A stretch of DNA of 64,000 bases. Origin: Tunturiibacter empetritectus (GTDB lineage: Bacteria > Acidobacteriota > Terriglobia > Terriglobales > Acidobacteriaceae). The stretch lies in NCBI RefSeq assembly GCF_013410875.1, contig NZ_JACCCU010000004.1, positions 17,241-81,240 on the forward strand, in the 5' to 3' direction. Both the position numbers and the translations under genes were made by a program. Within the stretch, counting starts at the first letter, position 1. Each line of letters begins with the position of its first letter. A model generated the notes under the pieces. That model was not told the DNA's origin and did not search any database. It was given only the letters and a program-made list of their open reading frames with translations. Positions 54,203 through 61,018 of the stretch are shown here, piece by piece.

Positions 54203-54790
54203 CTAGCGTCCTGGAGGCGCGGGGACCATGACGGCGCCGGGGTCGACTTTGGGGATGCCGAAGTGTCCACTGAGATGGACGAGGTCGAGGGGGCGAAGCT
54301 CGCAGGCGATCTGGATGACGCTCATATCGCGCGCAGAGCGGTTGATGACGGTGACTCCGGTGATGTCGGCGCCTGCAAAGTGGAGCCAGAGATCGGTGAC
54401 GGTGTTGCGGGGCTGGGCGGTGTTAGCGGAGTTCTGGTTGGCGTTGACGAGGTGCTTCCAGCCGGCGGCGTTGTAGGAGGCGATGATGGCGTCCATTGCT
54501 TCGGGGGTGTAGAAGGCGGGGCGAGGATAGCGATAGTTATCGATCGAGATGCCGGTGAGAGCGGCGGGAGCGCGGTTGGCGTCGAGGCCGTTGGACTCAA
54601 GGAGATTCTGGGCGATCTGGATCATGCTGCGATCGAAGCTGAAGGAGGTGTGGGTGGCGGGCTGGTCGGCGAGGTTCATAAGCGCGCCCTGGAGGTCGAG
54701 CGGCGGGGGCGGCGGCGGGCCAGTGGGTGGTTGCGCGATAGCCACAGCGGTGTAGAGGGCAAGGGTGAAGAGGACGGGACGCAGTTTCAT
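54203..54790 (-). CDS. Exported protein of unknown function
   Basis: A 195-residue protein with signal peptide (LRPVLFTLALYTAVAIAQ) followed by a proline run (PPTGPPPPPP). The mature part has predicted alternating helices and strands, with no recognised catalytic motif. The frame opens 19 codons earlier but the ATG at 54790 directly precedes the signal peptide and has GGAGACATC upstream. The gene is on the minus strand like the core block to its right. I do not recognise the family. Confidence 0.72.
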   Translation of the reverse strand: MKLRPVLFTLALYTAVAIAQPPTGPPPPPPLDLQGALMNLADQPATHTSFSFDRSMIQIAQNLLESNGLDANRAPAALTGISIDNYRYPRPAFYTPEAMDAIIASYNAAGWKHLVNANQNSANTAQPRNTVTDLWLHFAGADITGVTVINRSARDMSVIQIACELRPLDLVHLSGHFGIPKVDPGAVMVPAPPGR

Positions 54791-54985
54791 GGATGTCTCC
54801 CTCATGGATAGGACCCGGATTTTGGCGGGGAGTTCTCCCCGGTGCACCTATTATTTGCCTGTTGGGGTGAGGGTGCAAGTTTCGGGCTTTGCGGCTGGCT
54901 CACTCAGGAGATGTCCTGCCGGACGAGCGCCCTGCGCGGACGGCGGTCACTTCGTGACTTGTATACCCCTTCGGTTGGCGCTCCG

Positions 54986-56140
54986 TTATTGCGGTGGGCG
55001 GGGGGAGAAGTAGCCTTTTTGGGCGCGGACTTTGTAGCGGGGGTCGTTAGCCTGGAGGTAGATGGTGCGGAAGGAGCCGTCCATGCGAAGGCCGGCGGGG
55101 CGGTAGACCAGGTGATACTGGCTGCGCAGCTCCTCTTCGATGTTGTGGAAGCCGATGGCTACGTCTTCGAGCTTGGTGGGGTAGAAGGCCTGGCCGCCGG
55201 TGGCGTCGGAGATGGCTTTGAGGACGTCGTCACCCTTGTCTTTGCTGGGGCTGATGTTGGTGGAGATGGTGTAGACGATGGTGTCGGCGCGCTGACACAT
55301 CTTGATGGCGTCGGACTCCTGAACGCGGGAGTAGTTGTCGTCGCCGTCGGAGACGAGGATGAGGGCGCGACGGACGGCTCCAGTCTCCTGGAGTGGAAGC
55401 ATCTGGTCTTTGCAGGTTTTGTAGAGGGCGTCGAAGAGGGCGGTGCCGCCGCCAGGACGGAGTTTGCGAATGCCCTGATTGAGGAGATCGACGTTGTTAG
55501 TGAAGTCCTGAGCGACGTCGGTTTCGATGTCGAAACCCTCGACGAAGGCGCGGTCGTTGAGGTGGAGGATCTGGAGGAGGAACTCGATGGCGGAGTCCTG
55601 CTCGAACTGGAAGCGCTGGCGGATGGAGCTGGAGGTGTCGAGCATGATGCCGACGCGCAGGGGGAGGTTGGTCTGCTGGGTGAAGCGGAGGACGGCGGTG
55701 GGAGGACGGCCGTCGTCGAGGAGGCCGAAGTTTTCGCGCTTGAGGCCGGTGATGAATTTGCCGTGCTTGTCGGTGACGGTGAAGATGAGATTGACTTCGT
55801 TGACCTGGACCTTGATGGTGTCGACGGGCTGGTCCAGGGGGGCGTTGGCTGGGGGTGGGGCGGCCTGACCTGGGGTTTGAGTCGGCGTAGTTGCGGGGGA
55901 CGTTGTCGTGGAAGTTTGGGTTGTTGGGGGCGGGGTCGCTGTCAACTGAGGTGTGGAGGTGGGCGGCTGCGGCGTCTGGGTCGCAGCTGTTGGTGTGGCT
56001 GGCGCGGGGGTGGATGGTGTCCCTGGTGTTGATGACGGCCCCGGGGTAGTCTGCGCATGCAGGATCGGTGCGGCCAGGAGGAGGGAGAGCAGGGCAGATC
56101 GTAAAAAGGCGGGGAGTTTAATGCTTAAGGCAGGGTTCAT
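54986..56140 (-). CDS. VWFA-related acidobacterial protein
   Basis: A 384-residue exported protein. Signal peptide about 8-29; a linker of about 70 residues rich in Thr, Pro and Ala (TPAPATPTAATQTPQPPTST); then a domain starting with VQVNEVNLIFTVTDKHGKFI and a von Willebrand A domain with the MIDAS sequence DTSSS and the later GGGTALFDALY and VSDGDDNYS. This arrangement matches a protein family that is very abundant in Acidobacteria. The role is probably adhesion or protein-protein contact at the cell surface. The ATG at 56140 is preferred to one at 56203, which lies inside the pseudouridine synthase gene. Confidence 0.9.
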   Translation of the reverse strand: MNPALSIKLPAFLRSALLSLLLAAPILHAQTTPGPSSTPGTPSTPAPATPTAATQTPQPPTSTPQLTATPPPTTQTSTTTSPATTPTQTPGQAAPPPANAPLDQPVDTIKVQVNEVNLIFTVTDKHGKFITGLKRENFGLLDDGRPPTAVLRFTQQTNLPLRVGIMLDTSSSIRQRFQFEQDSAIEFLLQILHLNDRAFVEGFDIETDVAQDFTNNVDLLNQGIRKLRPGGGTALFDALYKTCKDQMLPLQETGAVRRALILVSDGDDNYSRVQESDAIKMCQRADTIVYTISTNISPSKDKGDDVLKAISDATGGQAFYPTKLEDVAIGFHNIEEELRSQYHLVYRPAGLRMDGSFRTIYLQANDPRYKVRAQKGYFSPRPPQ

Positions 56141-56168
56141 TCGGTTGGGCGCGGTCACTCGGATGATT

Positions 56169-57284
56169 TTACTCAATTGCGGACGAATTGGTGCGAATTG
56201 CACGCAAAAACGACTCTAGTTCGACAGGGAGAGGTGCGGCGAGATCCATCGGTTTGCCGGTCTGGGGGTGGGTAAAGGAGAGATGTGCGGCGTGGAGGAA
56301 GTTGCGGGTGAGGTTTGTCTCGGGCGGCAGGCCGGGGATGGCGTGGGGCGCGCCGTAGAGGGTGTCGCCGACGATGGGGTGGCCGAGGGATTGGGCGTGG
56401 ACGCGAATCTGGTGGGTGCGGCCGGTCTCGATGCGGACCTCGACGAGGGTGAAGGGGCCGTGTGGGGTGGTGAGGCGTTCGAGTACGTGGAAGTGGGAGA
56501 CGGCGGTGCGGCCATCGGCTCGGCGGGTGGTCATGCGGCTGCGGCGGATGAGGTCGCGGGCGATGGGGAGGCTGACGGTAGTGTCGTCTTTTTTGAGGTG
56601 GCCGTGGAGGAGGGCGACGTAAGTTTTGGTGACCTGGCGGCGGAAGAACATGTCGCCAAGTTTGCGGTGGGTGCTGTCGTCTTTGGCGACGAGGATGAGG
56701 CCGCTGGTGAGTTTGTCTAGGCGATGGACGATGCCGGGGCGGAGGTCGCCGCCAACGTCGGAGAGCTTGGCAAAGTGGAAGAGGAGGGCGTTGACGAGGG
56801 TGCCGCGGTTGCGGGCGTCGTCCGTAGAGCCGGCTCCGGCGTGGACCATCATGCCGGCGGCCTTATCGATGACGGCGAGGTACTTATCTTCGTGGAGGAT
56901 ATGGAGGGGAATGTCCTCGGGGACGGCGTGGAGGGGCGCGGGCTGGGGGGAGCCTTCGATCTCGATGGATTCGCCGCCGTGGAGCTTTTGTTTTGGCTTG
57001 GCGGGATTGCCGTCGACGCGCACCTGGCCGGCTTCGATGAGGAGCTGGACGCGGGCGCGGGAGATGTCGGGGAGGGCTTGGGCGAGGTAGAGGTCGAGTC
57101 GAAGGTTGGCGGCGGCAGGGTCGGCGGTGAAGGTGCGGATTGCGTCGGAGTCTTCTTCGACCTCGTCGAATTCGAGGACGGACACTGGGGGTGGGGCGGT
57201 CTCTTCCACACCGCGGGTGGCGCGGTACTCGGGTTTTACGGTGCGGCGGCGCTGGCCCTTGGGGAGCATGTTCTTAGACGGCAT
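56169..57284 (-). CDS. RluA/RluD-family 23S rRNA pseudouridine synthase
   Basis: A 371-residue enzyme that isomerises uridine in 23S rRNA. S4 RNA-binding domain about 55-115 (LPDISRARVQLLIEAGQVRV), then the pseudouridine synthase domain with catalytic Asp in HRLDKLTSGLILVAK and the RIETGRTHQIRVHAQSLGHP motif. The acidic N-terminus (FDEVEEDSDA) is an addition often seen in this family. The gene overlaps the end of the Lgt-like gene by 11 bp, so the two are coupled. The nearest group is RluD (U1911, U1915, U1917), but the exact site is not certain. Confidence 0.9.
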   Translation of the reverse strand: MPSKNMLPKGQRRRTVKPEYRATRGVEETAPPPVSVLEFDEVEEDSDAIRTFTADPAAANLRLDLYLAQALPDISRARVQLLIEAGQVRVDGNPAKPKQKLHGGESIEIEGSPQPAPLHAVPEDIPLHILHEDKYLAVIDKAAGMMVHAGAGSTDDARNRGTLVNALLFHFAKLSDVGGDLRPGIVHRLDKLTSGLILVAKDDSTHRKLGDMFFRRQVTKTYVALLHGHLKKDDTTVSLPIARDLIRRSRMTTRRADGRTAVSHFHVLERLTTPHGPFTLVEVRIETGRTHQIRVHAQSLGHPIVGDTLYGAPHAIPGLPPETNLTRNFLHAAHLSFTHPQTGKPMDLAAPLPVELESFLRAIRTNSSAIE

Positions 57285-58023
57285 GGGTGACCAGCTTTCT
57301 TGGCAGCAGCAGGATGACGGCCGCTACAACGATCATACCGAGGGCGATCCACTGGATGGGGTCGAGGAGGATATAGGCGGAGGTGGTGGTGTAGGGGTAA
57401 GGTTGGCGGAAGAAGGTGAGAAGGAACTGGAGGGTGCCTGCTGCGACGAGGGCTATGGCGACGGTGTCCCCTGGCTGGCGGCGGTGTTTGAGTTGGCGGA
57501 GAAGCAGCGGGGTGAGGATTGCTGCAGCAATGGCGGCGTAGAGGGCGACGGGGTGGAGACGGATGTGGCTGGGTGGAATTCGGATGCCCCAAGGGAGGGT
57601 GGTAGGGAGGCCGGCGTCGCTGCCTTCGGCGAAGTGGCCAAGGGCGAGGAAGGCCCAGACGAGCGAAGCGCACGGGCTCCAGGCGTCGAGGGTGTCGAGC
57701 AGTGGGAGGTGGCGGATGCGTAGGTAGATTAGAGTGGCTGCGAGGGTGAGTTGGATGCCTGTGGCGGTTAGGAAGGGCACGATGAGTAGAAGGATGGGGT
57801 AGGCGAGGAAGTTGTGGAGATTGGTGGCGATGAGAAGAATGCGGGAGAGAGTGAAGGCAGAGAGGAGGGTGAAGAGGCCGGCGTTCCAGAGGCGGTCGGG
57901 GTTGAGGCCGACGAGGGCGGCGGTACGGAGGCTGAGTGTGAGTGCGGCCATGAGGCCAAGTGCGGCGAGGACGCCGAAGGTGGGGAGGAGGAGATGGCCG
58001 GAGTGGAAGAGGTAGGGGTGCAC
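57274..58023 (-). CDS. Prolipoprotein diacylglyceryl transferase-like protein
   Basis: A 249-residue membrane protein with about seven hydrophobic segments. The N-terminus (HSGHLLLPTFGVLAALGLMA), the segment FLALGHFAEGSDAGLPTTLPWGI and the later HPVALYAA correspond to Lgt landmarks (G-R-x-G-N-F, H-P-x-Q-L-Y). Several conserved Lgt residues are replaced, so it is a divergent member and may differ in substrate. The classical enzyme moves diacylglycerol to lipoprotein Cys. It is the first gene of an operon with the pseudouridine synthase. Confidence 0.72.
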   Translation of the reverse strand: MHPYLFHSGHLLLPTFGVLAALGLMAALTLSLRTAALVGLNPDRLWNAGLFTLLSAFTLSRILLIATNLHNFLAYPILLLIVPFLTATGIQLTLAATLIYLRIRHLPLLDTLDAWSPCASLVWAFLALGHFAEGSDAGLPTTLPWGIRIPPSHIRLHPVALYAAIAAAILTPLLLRQLKHRRQPGDTVAIALVAAGTLQFLLTFFRQPYPYTTTSAYILLDPIQWIALGMIVVAAVILLLPRKLVTHAV

Positions 58024-58547
58024 GTTCTGGGTGGTTTATTTTGCTGCTGGTGCTTCTGTTTTTTGGTGCTGGACGAGCGAAAAAGAAAATATAGATGTTC
58101 TTCGACTGTGAACTCACAAAGCGCGTGATTCACTTCGCGCGGACAACCCCTCTGATTTGTTCCTTCAGACTTATGGGAAGGAGCGTTTCCTCTGGAGTAA
58201 AGCTGCGTGGTGCCTGCATAGCGCGTCAGTGGAAGGAGAGTTGCGTGCCTTCGTTTTAATAACTCACGGTGATTTGCGGAGTGTGAGAGAAGAAGACCGA
58301 CCCACTGGGCCGTACGTCGAGTCGCTGGTGAACCCGTCTAAGACGGCGGGACCCTGCCGTGGTTCTTTAGGCGTTCCTGACTGGAGGACAGCACACCGAA
58401 CCATGTATACGAGCCAGGCCCCTGTTCAATGAATATTGGTTCAACCAGCGTGGGTCGCGTACCTGCTTTGCAGGCCGGTTTCTTAATTTGGATGCTATCG
58501 GGATGTGGGGAGATTCGCAACTCGATGGGCGGTGAAACCGCTTAACT
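58024..58547. other. Gap upstream of the Lgt-like gene
   Basis: No gene is supported in 524 bp. Short frames such as the plus-strand one at 58157-58432 lack any coding signature. Promoters for the Lgt-like operon are expected near 58030-58110; a T-rich stretch there reads like an AT-rich promoter, without a clear hexamer pair. Confidence 0.5.
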
Positions 58548-59597
58548 CTAGTTTCCCGAGTGGCTTGCGGGTTGTGGCTGCGGAATCGATTTCGCGCGGG
58601 CGATGAGTTTTTTGAGTTTTCCTTCGACATCTGAGCCGGAGCCAAGCATTTCGGCGGTGAGGACGCCGTCTGAGTCGATGGTGAAGTAGTGAGGGATGGC
58701 TTCGACGCCGAATTCTTTGCTGAGAGAGTGGTCGGCGTCGCGATACTGGACCCAGGTCATCTCATTCTTGTTGATGAAGTTCTTCCACTTGGTCTCGTCG
58801 GAGTCCCAGCTGACGCTGATGATGACCAGCGGCTGACCGGTGAACTCTTTTGCGATCTTCTTGACGTGCGGAAGCTCTTCGTTGCAGGGGCCGCACCAGG
58901 TTGCCCAGAAGTCGATGAGAACGACGCGGCCGCCCATGGCGTCGAGGTTGAATTTGGAGCCGTCGAGCGCGGTGACCTCGAAGGCAGGGGCCATCTTGTG
59001 GAGGACGAGAGCTGGGTCTTCGGCGAAGTGCTGGGCGCGGAGATAGCTGGGATCATTCGGGTTGATGCAGGCAAGGCAGCTTTTGAACTGATCTCGGGCG
59101 GCGTCCATGTTGCCGAGATAGGCGAGTACTTTGCCATCAAGGTAAAACGCGGGGGCACTCTTCGGGTTATCGGCGATGGCGGCTTTCAGGGCGGAGTCGG
59201 CGGCGTGCATCTGGTCGGGTTTGTGTTTGTCGCCAGCTTGGAGAATGAGGGCGTAGCCGCGATTGACCTCGGCACGAGACTTCGTCTCTGGTGTGGTCGC
59301 GAGGGCTTCGAGGGAAGAGGCGGTAGCGACGGCGTCTTTGTAGCTGCCAGTTTTCAACTGTAGCGAGAAGATTTCGTTGAGGGTGTCGGCGTCTTTTCCG
59401 TCTGCAATTTTGTTGGCTTTTTTGTAGGCGTCAAGCGCGAAGGAGAGCTGCCGGTGCTGCGCGAGTTGTTTGCCTTCGGCGATCGCAGACTGGAACTTTG
59501 GATTTGATTTGTAGTCTGCGGAGAGTTGTTCGCCTAGAACAGGCAGAGAGAGGAAGCTGACAAAGAGAATAGTGACAGGAAACATGCATCTGCGCAT
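58548..59597 (-). CDS. TPR plus TlpA-like thioredoxin domain protein
   Basis: A 349-residue exported protein. Signal peptide about 1-20 (FPVTILFVSFLSLPVLG), TPR-like helical repeats (about 35-185, with QLSFALDAYKKANKIADG and a KSAPAFYLDGKVLAYLGNMD unit), then a TlpA/ResA-like thioredoxin fold with the redox CxxC in FWATWCGPCNEELP and the cis-Pro region VEAIPHYF. It should act in the periplasm as a thiol-disulfide oxidoreductase. The ATG at 59597 is chosen because it directly precedes the signal peptide; the frame opens 21 codons earlier. Confidence 0.88.
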   Translation of the reverse strand: MRRCMFPVTILFVSFLSLPVLGEQLSADYKSNPKFQSAIAEGKQLAQHRQLSFALDAYKKANKIADGKDADTLNEIFSLQLKTGSYKDAVATASSLEALATTPETKSRAEVNRGYALILQAGDKHKPDQMHAADSALKAAIADNPKSAPAFYLDGKVLAYLGNMDAARDQFKSCLACINPNDPSYLRAQHFAEDPALVLHKMAPAFEVTALDGSKFNLDAMGGRVVLIDFWATWCGPCNEELPHVKKIAKEFTGQPLVIISVSWDSDETKWKNFINKNEMTWVQYRDADHSLSKEFGVEAIPHYFTIDSDGVLTAEMLGSGSDVEGKLKKLIARAKSIPQPQPASHSGN

Positions 59598-59703
59598 CGA
59601 AGGGCTCCGGAACGATGATGGTGGCGCACCGATCATTACAGGCCAAGGTCTTGCGCTCAAGTTAAAAACACGGAGGGAGCCGGATCATACGACGTTGCGC
59701 TGA

Positions 59704-60087
59704 TCAGCCGACTTTGCGGTCTTCGAGGAGTTCGTCGAGGAGGTGGGATAGGTTGCCGGCACGGGAGCGGAGAGATTGCTGGGAGTTCTGGAGGCTGCCG
59801 GCTAGGTTGTCGCTGCGGTCGCGGGCGCAGCAGAGCTCATCGGCGATGTTGAGGGCGGCGAGGACGGCTACGCGGAGCGAGTCGACGGTGTTGCCGTGGG
59901 CGGAGACGGCGCGCATCTTGGCGTCGACCATGGCGGCAAGACGTTCTATGTAGACGGGGTCGGTGCCGCGGAGGTGATAGATCTGGTCGTAGATTTCTAC
60001 GGCGATGGACTGGCTCTGCGCGGGCTCAGGGGTGGGTGATTGACTGGCCTGGGCTTCGCGTGTCTGAGCTTCGAGAGTCTGGTTCAT
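59704..60087 (-). CDS. zapA: Cell division protein ZapA
   Basis: A 127-residue FtsZ-associated protein. The ZapA domain is at about 28-95 (VEIYDQIYHLRGTDPVYIE and RLAAMVDAKMRAVSAHGNT, then DSLRVAVLAALNIADELCC), followed by a coiled coil. It crosslinks FtsZ filaments at the septum. The ATG at 60087 has AAGGAG 6 nt upstream; the longer frame from 60162 overlaps the upstream gene. It forms an operon with the ZapB-like gene 16 bp upstream. Confidence 0.88.
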   Translation of the reverse strand: MNQTLEAQTREAQASQSPTPEPAQSQSIAVEIYDQIYHLRGTDPVYIERLAAMVDAKMRAVSAHGNTVDSLRVAVLAALNIADELCCARDRSDNLAGSLQNSQQSLRSRAGNLSHLLDELLEDRKVG

Positions 60088-60103
60088 CGGGTCTCCTTGG
60101 GGG

Positions 60104-60361
60104 TTAGAGGAGTTCGTCCATCTGCTGGAGCATCTTTTCGACGCGCTGGCGGACGGCTTCACGCTCTTTGGTGAGGGTGGTGAGCTCGGATTCGACCATG
60201 GTGGAGAGGGTTTGCTGCTCAGCTAGCTGAGCGCGGAGGGTGGCTACTTCGGCTTCGGCGGTGGCGCGGGCTTCGCGTTCGCGCTTGACGACTTCTACGG
60301 CGCGAAGGACTTTTTGTTCGAGGGCCTGGAATTCATCGATGCTGATTGAGGAGGTGCTCAT
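60104..60361 (-). CDS. Small coiled-coil protein, ZapB-like
   Basis: An 85-residue protein that is almost entirely a coiled coil (IDEFQALEQKVLRAVEVVK, then EVATLRAQLAEQQTLSTMVE). Length and position directly before zapA fit a ZapB-type cell division factor. The stop at 60104 is 16 bp before the zapA start. The 287 bp upstream (60362-60648) hold no other gene and must contain the promoter. Confidence 0.75.
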   Translation of the reverse strand: MSTSSISIDEFQALEQKVLRAVEVVKREREARATAEAEVATLRAQLAEQQTLSTMVESELTTLTKEREAVRQRVEKMLQQMDELL

Positions 60362-60648
60362 ATTGTCTTCAGTATAGACGGCGGAGACGAGGATATTTGC
60401 TGGGGAAAAACGGGGTGGAATCTATTTGGGTGCGGATTATTTTCGGGTTGTGGCGGAGTGGCTGTTTTTCAGGGGTTTTTGCGATTTTGGGTGGTTTTGA
60501 TGTGGTGGATTTGTGGTCTGGGTGTGGTGATTAGTGTGGCTGAGTATGGTTTTTCGCCGTCATGTTTTCGGCTGCGAAAAATGTGACAGGGTTTTGGGAT
60601 TTATTTTTTGGCTAACTCAGATTCCGCTCAAGTGCCCGTGTCGCTACG

Positions 60649-60930
60649 TCACGAACATGCGAAGGGGCCGCACATTGCGCCTAAAGTCATCATCGCATAG
60701 AGGAGTGCTCCGGCATTGGCGGCAAGTCCAACCCGGCGACCCCAGCCCGATCCGAATAGCGAAACGACAAGCAAAGCCAGTGAGCCGTAAAAACTGACAC
60801 TCCAGAGCATATTCAATTCGCGCGCATGCTGAAGCCGCTCTTGAACGTGCACATCTATAAGGGGTGCGGCATATCGTTCATAGATGAGGAGGGCGACACC
60901 GAACAAGAGAAGGCCCAACGCGCGCTGCAT
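60649..60930 (-). CDS. Small membrane protein of unknown function
   Basis: A 93-residue protein with three hydrophobic segments (LGLLLFGVALLIYE; SFYGSLALLVVSLFG; GLAANAGALLYAMMTLGAMC) and two Cys near the C-terminus (CGPFACS). It lies 88 bp after pheT in the same direction, possibly in the same transcript. Family not recognised, and the overlapping frames on the other strand are poor. Confidence 0.6.
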   Translation of the reverse strand: MQRALGLLLFGVALLIYERYAAPLIDVHVQERLQHARELNMLWSVSFYGSLALLVVSLFGSGWGRRVGLAANAGALLYAMMTLGAMCGPFACS

Positions 60931-61018
60931 GCGATGCCAATCCTACGTCTCCAGACAGCGAAGTTTGGGTTCCTCATGCCGCCATCCTCTCCCGCATAGA
61001 CTATGTTTTCGATAACAA

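Noticed and set aside
54842..56032. 396-codon plus-strand frame opposite the VWA gene
   Set aside because: Low-complexity Gly/Val/Asp/Glu translation mirrors the Thr/Pro-rich VWA gene on the minus strand; no domain and no start signal.
57236..58117. 293-codon minus-strand frame overlapping the Lgt-like gene
   Set aside because: Pro/Arg/His-rich nonsense translation in a shifted frame of the Lgt-like gene.
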